Notes: generated by a model not told the origin, from the sequence alone. DNA of 64,000 bases from Chlorella sorokiniana (GCA_025917655.1 CP084619.1:2275001-2339000); one strand, 5' to 3'; positions 1 through 11,081 are shown, numbered from the stretch's first letter. Translations and numbers: made by a program.

Positions 1-1142
1 ATGTAACAGTAAGCTGTATGTTTGTTTGAAGCAGCCAGGTGCAAGATTCGCTCGCGCACATGCGTCTCTGCTACTGAAAGGTATTCTGTGGTGCTGCTGT
101 TGCCGCCTCTATTTTCCTCGTCGCCACCCTCAGTAGTTGGTTTGGGCAGTGAAAGTCAGCGTGTGTTGGTGCGCGTGGACTTGGATTTCGTGTCCTCGAA
201 TCGCTGTTTGCTGCACTTTGCAAGCTCAAGTGTTTTCTTTTGGCCTACCACCCTTAGCGAGGCCTCCGCTCGGTGCCAACCCGGCGGTGCAAACTGAGTG
301 ACCATCTCAATCCCAAAGCTGATGAATGAGAGAGAGCGTACAGTACAGCGTGTTGTGAACCAGCGCTTCATCCGTCATCGCCAACTTCAGTTCTTCATGT
401 TCGCTCAGCGTGTTCCTTCCGTCCCTTTCGCATGCAGCGGCCCCGCGGCCCCGCGGCGGCGGTCCTCTGTGAGTCGCTTGTCCAGCGCATCAAGGCTCGC
501 CGGCACTTTGTCATCCTGCTTTCTACCTTTTCCTGGGGCTTAATCGCCCAAGAAACTCGCTGGCGGCTGAAATCCGGAGTCAGATGTCCTTTGACTGTCC
601 TTTGCGGCGACGGCAAGGCCCTGGCGCCTCCTCCTGGTTTCTTTGCCAATATCGTGCTTGAAATCAGGCAGGCAACCCACCGGACCGCCTTCTGAAGCGA
701 AGAGGCCACTCGCCGCTATCAGTGCTAGGGCCGTAGGCAACAAGATTGACAAAACTTTGGATCCCTATCATTAGAAACCCAAACCCTCGTCAAGATAGGT
801 GCGAACTCATTGTCGCCAGAGCACAAGGAAGCACTGCTGGCAGCTGCACGGCCCACCAATAACGTCCGCGTCTTCCAGGCTTTATATCTGCTTTTCGAAG
901 TGTATGTATGCTGTGAGCTTTGTGCGTGCCTCAGAAGCCTTCGCCCGCTTCGCCTTCCTGCCTACCGCCCGCTTCCGCAGCAAGAAGAGCGCCTTAGGGC
1001 TGGGAGAACTATACGCGACGCTCGCGCCCCTTACAAGCGTTCTCCGTGCATCTTTGATTATGGGAAGCCGGCGACCAGGCCTGCTGGCAGCCCACAGCGC
1101 CAACCCGGGCATCCCCTGCTCTAGTGCCCCCTCAAACTTGCG
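1..1142. other. No supportable gene
   Basis: Open frames here are short, lack domain-like composition and do not join convincingly through GT-AG introns. A stretch near 800-905 on the plus strand (containing SPEHKEALLAAARP) reads like a possible helical exon and could be an upstream exon of the next gene, but no start codon or splice partner can be fixed. Confidence 0.3.
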
Positions 1143-2241
1143 GTGCCCAGCCTGGACCTACCCACTCCCTCCCTTCAGTCAGATTGTCAAGAACATGAGC
1201 CCAGCACCGGCGCCTACTCGCGGCCCGCGCTGGGTGCCTGGGACGCCCTGCTATTGGCGGCAGCAGCTGGCGAGGCAGGTGGCGAGGTCCCCAGGAAGCG
1301 GCGACGACTAGCTCCCGCCCGGCACGGCAGGGGAGCGGCGCTGCCCCGCCCCGCCTGGGCAGCCAGAAACGGGAGCAGCAACCGCAGACCGTCGCGGCAG
1401 CCCCGCTGAGCGGCGCCCGTGCACTCTGGTCTCAGAGCCGCCGCAGCTGAAGGCGCTGCCGAGCCTGCAGCTGAAGCAAGCCTCGCTGGCGCAGCCACAC
1501 CCGCCACAACCCTCGCTGCCGCTTCCGCAGCAGGCGGCTGCTGCGTCGCTACCGCTGCCCCATGCCTGCGGCTCTGCACCCGCTGGTGGCAGCCCTGCCC
1601 CTGTGGTGGCTGAGGTGGCGGCCCAGGTGGTGGAGGTGGCGGTCAACACCCCGCGCCAGGCCGCCCTGCTGCCCACCGCCATCAGCCTGGAGCCCCCATG
1701 GCACCGGCGACGGGGCTGAACGCCGCCGTGCAGGACGAGGCGTCGGTGGTGCTGGTGCGGGAGCTGTCGCCCTTGGAGCGCGTGGCCGCCACGCTGCTGC
1801 CGCAGCCGGCGGCGCAGGCGCTGGCGGCGGTGGTGCCGGCGGCGGCGGCGCCCGCGCTCACGCAGCTGCTGGCCAGCTCACCGCCGGAACAGGCACGGGC
1901 GGCGGCGGCGGCGCTGCTGGCCCGTGCGGTGCAGCAGGCGCAGCAGGCCCACCTGCTCAAGCATCTGCTGGCGGCCCAGGGGCGTGGGTGTGCAGCCGTG
2001 CCCTCCGCAGCCAGCAGGTGCGTGCTGTGCTGGGCGGCTGCGTGTTTGGCTGGGTAGCCTTGTCCGGCCACGACGGCCAACCCTTGGCATTCCATCCCAT
2101 CAGAGAGTGCAACGATTGGCGACTGGCTCTCCCGCCCCCTCACCCGTCCTCCCTCCCCGCCCTGGCCCCCGCTGCAGTGCCTCCACCACTTCCAGCAGCA
2201 GCAGCCTGGCTGAGGAGCTGCTAGCCCACTTCCCTTCGTGA
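1143..2241 (+). CDS. Hypothetical Ala/Gln-rich protein
   Basis: Not recognised. Seen: a basic nuclear-localisation-like run (PRKRRRL) near 1293-1313, a Pro/Gln/Leu-rich middle, then an alanine-rich helical segment from about 1698 (VLVRELSPLERVAATLLPQP) to 2020. A donor at 2021 and an acceptor just before 2173 join in phase to a last exon ending LAEELLAHFPS and a stop at 2241. The middle and the helical part are in different frames, and one extra C in the C5 run at 1692-1696 would join them. The 5' part is equally frame-broken, so the true start is unknown and 1143 is only a left limit. It could be a nuclear regulatory protein from the basic run, but that is a guess. Confidence 0.3.
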
Positions 2242-3600
2242 CGCGGCCCCGGCGCCGCCACGGCCCCAGCCACCCCGCCCTTCCATGCTGCTGACATGTC
2301 GCCAGCACGTGCAACGCGGGCGACGGAGCGCCCCAAGACGCCCGCTGTGACCCTTGCAGGACTTGACCCATACCCGCCCCTTCAACACCTTGTTTCTATA
2401 TCGCTGCTCATCATGCATTCCTGTGACCGCCTCTGCGCCTGATGCCACTCTGCCCCCACCCCGCCACCCCCGGCCCACCATCACCGTCACAGTCGAGACG
2501 CCTCTATGCATGTCGTCAGGGTGCCCTCCCGTGAATTGTGCCGTCGCTGTGTCCATGCCTCCCCTCCCACCACGCCCTTCATCTGTCGCGCCACGCAGCG
2601 CATGGCCCTGGCACGCCTGCCTCCACAACCTGCTGGCTCCTGACTGACGCCTCTTTTGATATTTAATACTGTGCCTTTTTCAGCAGTATACATGTGCACA
2701 TATGACCCCACCGCTTCTGCTTTTATGGCCCACAGGCCAGGTGCTGGCGGATGCAGCTCCGTCGCCGGTGCATCTCCATCGCCAGCCATGGCTTGTGACG
2801 CCACGGTGGCAGTGGGTCAGGAGCGATGCTGAGTTGGGCACAGTTGCCTGCAAACGTGATGGACGCCCGCTGACAGGCCTCGGTCGAGAATGCAGTCTGG
2901 AAGACTGGCTGCTGCCAATCATCAAGGGTTCGAAAAACATGAATGAGGAGGGGCGCTGCGTCGCGTCCTCTGCTGCTGCTGCCCGCCCATGTTCTTTGGG
3001 TTTCTCGCCCTTCCTAGCCTGCATTGCTTAACCATTCTGTCGTGCAATGCGAGAGCTGTAGATCAGGCTGCACTGCCCTCCGGATCCACCAGAGCCTTTC
3101 ATGAGACCACCATGCATCCCGTACTTTGGCCGTGTGCACATCTAGCGTCTTTCTATCCTTGAAGCCGTTGATTTCGCACCGAGGAAGTACCCTGGGACCC
3201 GCTTAACCGCCCCACCGTGGCACGTGCCTGGCTAAAGGTGTGCGTAAGGCTTCAGTTCGTGCACACACCTGATTTCACATGCCAGCCTCATGTATCTCAG
3301 CATTGAGATAACCGGTATTGCCCGTGTGAACGAGCGCCCTCACTCTGTGGGGGTGATACCAGAGTCACCCGTCCATTCGCCCTTTCCCACCTGCAGGTTT
3401 CAGAATCTTACACAGAGGGAGCCACAGAAGGGACACGCAAGCAGCCACAAGCGCCACCGGTGAGGAGGGAGGTCCCTCACGTGAGGGTGCGCCCGCCTGA
3501 CGCCTGTGTCCCCTGCTGGAAGCATCTTCACCCTCTGTTTTTCTTGTGGCCAGCCATGCTTCAGGGAAGGACCAAGAGTCATTCAGAACAGGCAGAGGGC
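2242..3600. other. Intergenic or untranslated, no gene seen
   Basis: The AT content rises locally compared with neighbouring exons. A 109-codon open frame at 2702-3031 (+) and its antisense counterpart show no domain-like pattern. The region probably holds the 3' untranslated region of the upstream gene and the promoter of the next. Confidence 0.4.
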
Positions 3601-4635
3601 ATGTACAGCACTTGCAGCGATGGTTGCCGCGCCGACGCAGGCCCCTCTGCGCTCCTTGCTGCTGGCGGCGGCGCCAGCGGTGCCAGCTTTCGGCCTACAC
3701 TGCCTACCATTCCCGCTGGGTGCTGGTCAGGCATGGCGTGCTCAGACCGCATGGCTGAGCAAGGCGATGCCGCATGGTCGGCGCTCTTGGCTGCCGGGCT
3801 TGCAGCCGAGGCATCAAGCCGCAGCGACTTGCAGCGCCCCGCGCACAGGCCGCCAACCGCCGGCGAGCACCACTTCAACCCCGCCGCACCTGCACCAAGC
3901 GACGGAGGGTGGCGCCGCATCCCCTGCACCCCCAGGCAGCTGCAGCGGCATCGGCGAGCTGCTCCGCCCCGCTGGCCACACGAATGATGCGCGGCGAGCA
4001 GCACCGCCAGTGCAGACTCCTGCCACGCGCAGCATGCTGACCTGGCAGGCTGAGGAGCCGCGGCGCACTGCCGGCAGCGCCTCCTGCACCTTGGCCTCCC
4101 AGGCCTCCCTGGACTCAACTGCCGCCCTGCACCATGGCCCCAGGTGGCTGGGTGGCTGCGTCAGCATCAACTGCACGCATGCTTGCCCTGCCTCCAGGCT
4201 GGCAGCGGCCCGCCAGAGACGCCAAAGCCAGCTGCCATGCTCATTTTAATCCTCCTGCTAACACCTGATGCAACGTTGCCACGCCTTGCTGCAACGCAGA
4301 ACTCCCTCCTGCGGGAGCAACGCCCACCTGAACCCCGGCCGGAGGGTCAACCGGGGTGCAGACCGCGCTGCAGGCCCCCGGCCAGCGAGAACGCCGCTGC
4401 GCTGCTTGAGCGGGGCATGGCGCTCATCGTGGCTGAGCTGACGCCAGATGACGTGGCGGAGTTGGGCGCAGCGCGCCGGTTTCTGGCCGCCTTTCAGGAT
4501 GCGCGCAGGACCCCGGCATGGCAGGCCGGAGGCTCCAGCCAGCTGCCTGGCCGGGCGGGGGCGCTTGAGGCCTCCTTGTCCGCAGCAGACTGCCAGCGCC
4601 TTGAGGCGGCGCGCCGCCTTCTTGCCGCTTTCTAA
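3601..4635 (+). CDS. Hypothetical protein with two related C-terminal helices
   Basis: Not recognised. The best-supported part is the last exon, about 4144-4635, which ends with two related segments, ELGAARRFLAAF and RLEAARRLLAAF, about 45 residues apart; each looks like one amphipathic helix. Upstream frames from ATG 3601 (MYSTCSDGC) contain the phrase SALLAAG twice and are Ala/Pro-rich, but whether they belong to the same protein cannot be settled, since the frame changes between about 3960 and 4150. An alternative start for the last exon is the ATG of MLILILLLTPDATLP at about 4237. No catalytic or binding motif is visible. Confidence 0.3.
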
Positions 4636-5111
4636 GCACCCTCGCTCACCCTTGCGATGCAGCAATCAGCGGCTTGCAGCATCTGCAGTCACCTGTGCTG
4701 CAGCCCCTTGAGTGGGTCCCCGGCCATGCTGCCATTTCTGGCCACTGTGAGTTCAACGAATCCCGAAGAGCACTGCTCGTGTGTGTCAAACAGCATCTCC
4801 CGCCAAGCCGCCTGCCTTCCTTTTTCCGATACTGCTATCAAACGTCCTCCTTCATCCCGCATTTCCAGGAAGGTGTTCCAGCCAAGTGCATTTTTTCTGT
4901 TTTTTTTATAGGTTGCATGCTGAAGCTGCAACTGATGTCTCTACCTGGTCGGTGCCTCACCCGTCAGCGCCTTCCTGCCCACCCAGGCATGCGCCCGCGC
5001 CTTGCGCCTTGCATGCGCACCACACATACAATGACACATTCATAAAGCAGCAGCAAACTAGCATGACAGTGGGGAGTCGTGAAGAGAACGCGACGAGCTG
5101 GTGGGCTGGCC
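4636..5111. other. Convergent intergenic spacer
   Basis: Spacer between a plus-strand hypothetical gene and the 3' end of the minus-strand DHRS12-like gene. It contains T-rich stretches (near 4890-4910) and a CACACATACA-rich stretch (5020-5035). No coding or structural RNA signal was seen. Confidence 0.4.
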
Positions 5112-6961
5112 CTAGAGGGCGTCTGGCGCCGCCACGGGCAGGGCAGGCAACGCCATGGCCTCCAGCTTCTGCCACAGCACGTCCACGTCAGCGCCGCTGT
5201 AGCTTGTGCCGCCCAGCGGCAGGTGCTTGGGCTGCTGGCGGCGGTCAAGGTAGAAGGCGCCGGGCTGCAGCTTGCCGGCGTCCTGCAGTGGGTGGTTGGG
5301 GGTGGGGGTGGGGGTGGGGGGTAGGTGGGGTGGGCGGCCGGGGTGGACGAGGCGTGACGGCCTCATGGTTCCCGCCATCCCAACCATCCACCCGCTTCCT
5401 GTTCATGTGCTGCGCCGGTACACGGCAAGCACAGCAGCTGGCTGGGGCACGGCTGCCCCACACCCCGCCGCGTGAGCCCAGGCGGAGCTGGCGCCGCCCA
5501 CCTCCACGCAGAGCCATACGGTGGTGTCGCAGCCCTGCTGCAGGTTGCGCAGCTTGTTCTTGAAGGTGTTGTAAAAGCCGGGGATGCTGGTCTTCACACC
5601 CTCCGTCTCCGTCCACCCCGGGTGCATCGCGTATGCCGCGCTGCGCTGCCCCGCCGCCGCCCACCGCTCGCTGAACCGCTCGGCCAAGGCCACCTGGGGG
5701 AGAGAAGGGGGGGGGGCTCAGGACTGGGGACTTCAGGGGCTGCTGCGGCCCTCACAAATGCGCAGTTGTTTGGGTTAGCGGGCCAGAGTAGCGGGCCCCT
5801 ACCTGCCGCCGCTTGTCCCTCGCGTACTGCACCACGCCGTCAAACTTGCGCAGCTTCTCGGCCTGGAGGTCTTGCGTCACCAGCGGCTCGTTGTACTGCA
5901 AGCGGTGCATGGAAGGGGTGCAGTGCACCCCGGGTGCCCCCTTCACACGACGTGGAACCAAGCTTGAAAGCTTGGAAGCGATGCAGCCGGGATGGGCGCA
6001 TGAAGCCTGCCCGGCGACAGGCAGGCGCCCGCTCACCTGGCCGCCGCTGCTGACAAACACGACGCGCGCGCCCCTGGTGGATGCGTGCAGCGCGGGCTCC
6101 AGTGCTAGCGTGAGGGCAAACGCGCCCAGAGTGTTGACGGCAAACTGTGGGGTGGGGTGGGGCCATGGTGTGCAGATGGGGTGAGAGCTGGGGCGGCGGT
6201 GGGGCAGCTCAGCCTTGGCAGCAGCCTGAGCCGGGCAGCTGCAGCCCGCCCTGCAGGTCCACAATGGCAGCTCCCCCGGCTGCCCTGGTCGGGTCAACAG
6301 CAACAGGCGCTGCCGCTGGGGAGGCCCGCCGTGCCCGGCCGCCCTCACGTTGGTTTCATAGCCATCGGCGCTGGGGGTGCGCTCGTGCAGCATCAGACCC
6401 GCATTGTTCACCAGGATGTCCAGCGGGTGCCCTGCCGCCAGCCACTCCTCAGCCAGCGCGCGGATGGCGGCCAGGGAAGCCATGTCGCAGACCTGCACCG
6501 GGCCAGAGGGAACGGCGTGGCGGCCCGGTTAGGCCACCAAAACCACCGCGGTGTCCTGGCTCACCGCAATCCACAGCAGCATGGCCCAGGGCAGGCAGTG
6601 GGGAGGGGGCAGGAAGGGGTGGCCGGCCGGCAAGCGTGCCGGCGGCAGGGGCAGGCCCGCGCACCTTGAGGTGCACGTCGGCGTTGCCGCTGTCTTGGCG
6701 CACTTTCTCCACGGCGGCACGGCCGCGCTCCTCGTTGCGGCAAATCATGTACAGGGTGGCGCCACGCCGCGCCAGCTCCACGCTGGTCTGGAAGCCCAGG
6801 CCCTGGTTTGCTCCGGTGACCATGGCAGATAGCCCCGCAAGAGAGCCAGCTCTGTCCATGGCGGCATTGTCAAAGCCCTTGGATGCACGCTGGTACCCAC
6901 CACGGGTGAAGTCACGCAGTCCCTTGCTCAAGAAGAACGTGGTGCGCAGCAAGCCAGCCAT
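5112..6961 (-). CDS. DHRS12: DHRS12-like short-chain dehydrogenase/reductase
   Basis: An NAD(P)-dependent oxidoreductase of the classical SDR fold; the substrate of DHRS12-type enzymes is not established. Six exons can be placed: 6961-6665, 6492-6349, 6144-6037, 5895-5803, 5693-5502 and 5282-5112, all GT-AG and all keeping frame. Start is ATG at 6961 (MAGLLRTTFFLSKGLRDFT); an upstream in-frame TTG is not needed. The N-terminal block (FLSKGLRDFTRGGYQRASKG) is the typical DHRS12 leader before the Rossmann fold. Motifs in order: TGANQGLG cofactor loop, NNAG, catalytic Ser in VFVSSGG, catalytic YARDK (YxxxK), then MHPGW. The length, about 330 residues, fits the family. Its promoter is shared with the divergent CSN9-like gene 424 bp away. 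Family assignment is firm; orthology to human DHRS12 is likely. Confidence 0.93.
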
Positions 6962-7385
6962 GGGGCACACCACGTCTGCTGGGTTTAGGTGAGCGTGCAA
7001 GCTGGGGCGGCCCAGCGGCGGTGGACCTTGGTTTGGACCTTGGAGGAAGGAAGCCGGGCCTTGCAGGTGTTCTTGCCACTCAGCAGTTGGACGCTGAGAG
7101 TCTGAAAAGCCTGCGAGCCGCAGAAGAGCGCGGTTGAGAGGCGCTTCAGGCGAGAATTCTTAGCCGTCACAGTTGCGGTGGGGATCGGCTGGAGCCTTCA
7201 ACTTGAAAGTTTAAGTGCATATGGCGCCAATGTCAGCCAGCTGTAGGCCTGGAAGGTTACAGCAAGCCCCCATGACGTGGCACCCCGAGTTCATTCTTCT
7301 CCTCACACGACCCTCTGACTTGTAGCAGATGGTGCCCTAAGCTTTTGCACGCTGATACTACACTCGATCGTCGGCGGTGGCCGCT
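6962..7385. promoter_or_regulatory. Divergent promoter region DHRS12-like / CSN9-like
   Basis: A 424-bp spacer between two head-to-head start codons (6961 on minus, 7386 on plus), so it must hold both promoters and 5' untranslated regions. No TATA box could be assigned. Inference from layout only. Confidence 0.45.
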
Positions 7386-7755
7386 ATGAAGCCCGTGCCC
7401 AGCCCCGCGCACCCATCACAGGACGTGGACAGCGAGGAACTGAGCCTGTTCGAAGGTAAGCTTCGCATGCATCTCATCACACCGCAAGCACCCGGCCAGG
7501 CCATGCTGCAATCGGTGGCGTGCACTGCCCAGACCTGCGCTGCCGCCGCCACACCTCGCCGGTTAAACCCCTGCATCTAGCTGACTCCAACTGGGGCTCT
7601 CTCCCTGCGCAGACGACGCCACCGACATTCTAGAGGCCGCCAATCAGGTGCAGCTGAACGAGCGGCGCGAGAACCAGCAGCCCAAGGCGGACGCCGACTT
7701 CTTCAACGCCTTTGACGACGACGCCGACGAGAGCGACATGCGCCCCGCCGCCTAG
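7386..7755 (+). CDS. COP9 signalosome subunit 9 (CSNAP)-like acidic microprotein
   Basis: A two-exon gene (7386-7455, 7613-7755) joined in phase, giving a 70-residue, very acidic protein. It begins MKP, like human CSNAP/COPS9, and carries near its C-terminus the phrase ADFFNAFDDDADESD, which resembles the Phe-Asn-Asp acidic tail (DFFNDFEDLFDDDD type) with which CSNAP docks into the COP9 signalosome. That complex removes NEDD8 from cullin-RING ubiquitin ligases in the nucleus and cytosol. The protein is somewhat longer than human CSNAP (57 residues). The match rests on one short motif, the start and the acidic composition, so another small acidic protein cannot be excluded. An upstream ATG at 7377 (MAAMKP) is equally open. 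Confidence 0.62.
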
Positions 7756-8030
7756 GGCCCCCCTGCCGCGTCGCAGCTGTGGTTCGCCTCCATCATCCGC
7801 TGCCAGATATCGTACAACAGCACCTAGGGAGCAGTGCGGGGAGCCTTCCTTCCTTTGTGAGCAGCCCGCTTGCAGCACCGGGCGGAGCGCTTCCCGCTTC
7901 AGCTGTCGTTGCAGCCAGCAGGGTGCCCATCCTTGCGCGCAGCTGCCCGTGGCATCCCCCGCCGGCAGATCACAGCCTAGCAGAACGCCATCCCTCTCAG
8001 CAAGCACAGCAGCAGCAGCAACAGCAGCGC

Positions 8031-8035
8031 TGTAA
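8031..8035 (+). promoter_or_regulatory. Probable TGTAA polyadenylation signal
   Basis: TGTAA on the plus strand, 276 nt after the CSN9-like stop and only 31 nt before the next ATG. TGTAA is the usual poly(A) signal in chlorophyte algae. Confidence 0.4.
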
Positions 8036-8065
8036 GCGGGAGGGCCTGCCAGCCGGAACCGGCTG

Positions 8066-8542
8066 ATGTCTGGCGGCAGCAACCCGCTGGCCAGTAACCC
8101 CGCCGCCTCTGCCGAAGTCACTGCCTAGTGAGCTGCCGCAGCTTCTGTCGCCAGCTTGATGTTTGCCCGCCGCCGCATGTCCGACCTCCGTTGCTGGCCT
8201 GATCGTCCGCAGCTGCCCCTCTGCGCTCAGCGCCTTGCTGCCGTGCTGCTGGGATGGGTCCGCGCGCCGGCCTCCCCCGGCCCTCGTGCCTTTGCTAGAC
8301 TGCTGCCTGCACCCCGCTCCCTGCCGTTGCAGCTACTGCCGCCTGTTCTGCGACTACCGCCTGGCGGTGAACGCGGTGTACCTGTCGGACCGCACCCTGT
8401 ACGGCGCCCCGCTGTGGGAGTGGAGCGGCCCGCACGGCATCCTGGCCTGCTCGCAGCCGCCGCTGATCAAGTTCCTGGCGGCGCCGCGCCTGCCGCCCGA
8501 GCTCGCGCAGCACCTGCAGCAGGCGCAGCAGGCGCAGCAGGG

Positions 8543-8579
<37 letters not shown>

Positions 8580-8588
8580 GAGGCGTAG
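8066..8588 (+). CDS. Small conserved-looking protein with polyQ tail
   Basis: Function not recognised. ATG 8066 starts MSGGSNPLASNPAASAEVTA. A donor GTGAGC after 8127 and an acceptor before 8333 join in phase to an exon rich in aromatic and cysteine residues (YYCRLFCDYRLAVNAVYLSD, then LYGAPLWEWSGPHG), followed by a Gln/Ala-rich stretch and an 11-codon CAG run ending EEA and stop. The product is about 105 residues. The dense, non-repetitive central 50 residues look like a real folded domain, unlike the surrounding low-complexity frames. It has no signal peptide or clear membrane helix. It is packed between the CSN9-like gene and FRA10AC1, 156 bp upstream of the latter's ATG. The first exon is supported only by splice phase. 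Confidence 0.6.
8544..8576 (+). repeat. (CAG)11 microsatellite coding polyGln
   Basis: Eleven uninterrupted CAG codons at the 3' end of the preceding small gene, after imperfect CAG/GCG repeats. Such tracts are length-unstable. Confidence 0.95.
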
Positions 8589-8744
8589 CTCGCCGCTGCC
8601 CGCCTCGCTCAGTACCCAGCCGGCGTCTGGGGAGGCCAGTCTGGTTTGCCCCGCCCCGCCCGGCCCGTTGCAAGGGATCCCTCCATCGGCGCCTTTGCCC
8701 AGCCGCCGCCCTTGAAGCTTGCAGCCAGAGCAGCAGCGCCCGCC

Positions 8745-10578
8745 ATGGCCGGTTTTGGCGCCGCGCGGTCGGCAGCGTACGACGCTGTGTCGCGCCAGCA
8801 GCAGCGCCAGCTGTTCCAGGGCATGAGCGCGCACGACCGCCACCGCAAGATGGTTCACGACCTGGTTGCTTACTATGGGGGCAGCTGCCGCGGGAGGGGC
8901 AGGTGCGTGGAGAAGGGCGGCCCCACCACGCAGCGACACGCTGCTCCTGCTTCTCCTTGTCGCCGTCGGCAGCAGCGAGGGGCGGCCGCGCGCCTGTGCT
9001 TGAAAGCTGGGTTGCCTGAAGCCCTGCCTCCGCCTTGCTGCTCGGCCTGCAGGCGGGCCCCGAGAAGACCGACTACGAGATCCTGCGGGAGAACCACAGG
9101 TGGGGACGCAGCGGTCAGCTGCCCCGCAGGCCTCCGCCGCCTGCGCCCGCTGCGCATGACGGCCCCCGCAGATGCGCCCGCGGCAGCTGCTGACAACTGG
9201 GGAGGGCCGGGCCGTTGCTCCTGCTCCTCATTCGGCGGCAGGCTCGCCGCACGCTGCTTGCTCCGCTGCCGCCGGCCTGGCGCACATCCATCCCACACAC
9301 GACACGCACCCACTCGCCCACCCCCACTCTCCTCCACTCTCCCCCGGCCAGGTTCATCCGCAGCGAGGCCGACGACGCCGCCGACTCCTGGGAGGTGCGC
9401 CTGGCCAAGAAGTACTACAGGTGGGCCAGCCGCCTGCTGCTCCCATTGGCCGGCTCGCCCCTGGGGCAAGGGCACTGCCTTCCCATCCACGCACTTGCCC
9501 TGTTGCCAGGCGTACCCTGACCTGCTCACCGGCCCCACCACCCACCGACCCGCCGCCCCCACCCATCGCTCACACACCACCATCGCTGCCTTCCCATCCA
9601 CGCCCTCACCAAGCCCACATGCCCCTCCAACCGCGCAAGCGCAGCAAGCTGTTCAAGGAGTACGCCATCGCCGACCTGTCGCGCTACCGGCAGGGCAGGG
9701 TGGGCCTGCGCTGGCGCACGCAGCGGGAGGTGGTCAACGGCACGGGCCAGTTTGCGTGTGGGGCCAAGGTGTGTGTAGGGGGCGCGCATGTCTGTGTGAT
9801 GGTGGTGGTCTGTGTGGGTGTGTGTGGCGGGGGGAGGGGGCAGCGGGTGGCGGGGCATTTGCCCAGGTCCATGTGTCTTGGCCCCACTACCCTCGCTCCA
9901 TGCGGAGAAGTACCCGCCGCGCGCTTCCCTGCCCCAGGGCTGCGGCGAGCGGCGAGGCCTGGCGTCGTTTGAGGTTCCGTTTGCGTACCAGGAGGCGGGT
10001 GGGTGGCTGCCTTGCGGCCCGCTTGTTTCTGGCCCGGCTTGGGCGCCTGCCCAGCGTGACCAGGCCGCTCCACACGCGTGGCTGGCATGTGACGGTGCTG
10101 GCCGCTGCGCCTTGGTCCGCTGGCTGGCGGTAAGGTGTGCCGCTCCTCTGCCGCCCTGGCACCCGCAGGGGAGCGGAAGCAGGCGCTGGTGAAGGTGCGG
10201 CTGTGCCCCGCGCACGCCTACCAGCTCAACTACCGCAAGCACAAGGAGGCAGAGCGGGCGCACAAGGCGGCGCGGCGGCGGGAGGCCAAGGAGCAGGAGG
10301 GGAGGAGCAAGCCGGGCAAGGACAAGCGGCGGCCGTCCAAGAAGCGGCGACGCGGCGGCAGCAGCAGCGAGGACGCCGCCAGCAGCAGCGGCTCGTCTGG
10401 CGCCAGCAGCAGCAGCAGCGGCGACGAGGGCGGGCGGCAGCGCGGCGGCGGGAAGCGGCGACGCGGCGGCACGGCGCGAGATGCGGGCGTTGCGACGGCC
10501 TCCGGAGCGGCAGCAGCAGCAGGCGCGGGCCCTGCAGAGGACGACTTTGAGGCTTTCTTCCAAGGCCTCTTCGACTAA
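8745..10578 (+). CDS. FRA10AC1: FRA10AC1 family nuclear protein
   Basis: Ortholog of FRA10AC1, a nuclear protein found with spliceosomal complexes; its biochemical role is not settled. Six exons: 8745-8902, 9053-9099, 9352-9420, 9645-9768, 9938-9998 and 10169-10578. Diagnostic blocks in order: SAHDRHRKMVHDLVAYYGG, TDYEILRENHRF, WEVRLAKKYYSKLFKEY, IADLSRYRQGRVGLRWRTQ, GQFACGAK, CGERRGLASFEVPFAY and LVKVRLCPAHAYQLNYRKHK. The paired Cys residues (CGAK, CGERRG, LCPAH) suggest a zinc-binding core. The C-terminus is a Lys/Arg/Ser-rich low-complexity tail, usual for the family. Start ATG 8745 gives a short N-terminus (MAGFGAARSAAYD). The frame holds throughout the placed exons. The identification is firm. 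Confidence 0.95.
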
Positions 10579-11081
10579 TGTGTCAGTGCCCAGCTTGGCT
10601 TGCGCGCCACTCATAGCACTTGTGTTGCATCAACTCCTTCTTATCACATACTGGCAAGTGCGGTACATCCTTGTGCTTGTTGACTTTGGTGGACTGTGCG
10701 GTTGCGGGAATCCAGCATGATGTGGCCAGCGGGTGTGTCACAGCATAGCTTGCCGGCAGGGGTTTGGTGTGCAGCGGTTTTTCTATGCTTTGCTGTTTTG
10801 CAGTGGCAGGCGCTGATACCCTGGTCAGGTGGCCGCACGGCACTATCACCGGCAACAGCACCAACCATTGACGCCACACGCAATAGGCCTGCATGCCCTC
10901 GACAGCACCAACCATTGACGCCACCCGCAAGTGCACTAGTTCCTGCTACCATGCGTGGAAGTCAACAGAAAGGGAGCAGCAAGTAAGCAGCGAGACAGTG
11001 AAGCAGAGCAGCGTCAAGCGGGGGCTAGGGACAGAGGGGCGGCAGAATCTCGGCAGGCAGCACCAAGCAGCGCAAGTCGTG
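10579..11081. other. Convergent spacer with a direct repeat
   Basis: Tail-to-tail spacer between FRA10AC1 (+) and the STEEP1-like gene (-), probably both 3' untranslated regions. It is less GC-rich than the exons and contains a 29-bp direct repeat, listed separately. No open frame is convincing. Confidence 0.5.
10855..10930 (+). repeat. 29-bp imperfect direct repeat
   Basis: Two copies, 10855-10883 and 10902-10930, beginning ACAGCACCAACCATTGACGC, differ at one base and are separated by 18 bp. They lie in the probable 3' untranslated region of FRA10AC1. Confidence 0.9.

Noticed and set aside
2702-3031. Plus-strand frame starting MTPPLLLLWPTG
   Set aside because: It begins with a short hydrophobic run, but the rest shows no conserved pattern, no splice support, and an equally long antisense frame exists.
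8520-8580. Regularly spaced CAG units as a CRISPR-like array
   Set aside because: It is a simple trinucleotide repeat coding Gln in a eukaryotic exon, with no spacers.
9526-10614. 362-codon minus-strand open frame
   Set aside because: Antisense to the last FRA10AC1 exons; it is the reverse of the Lys/Ser-rich tail.
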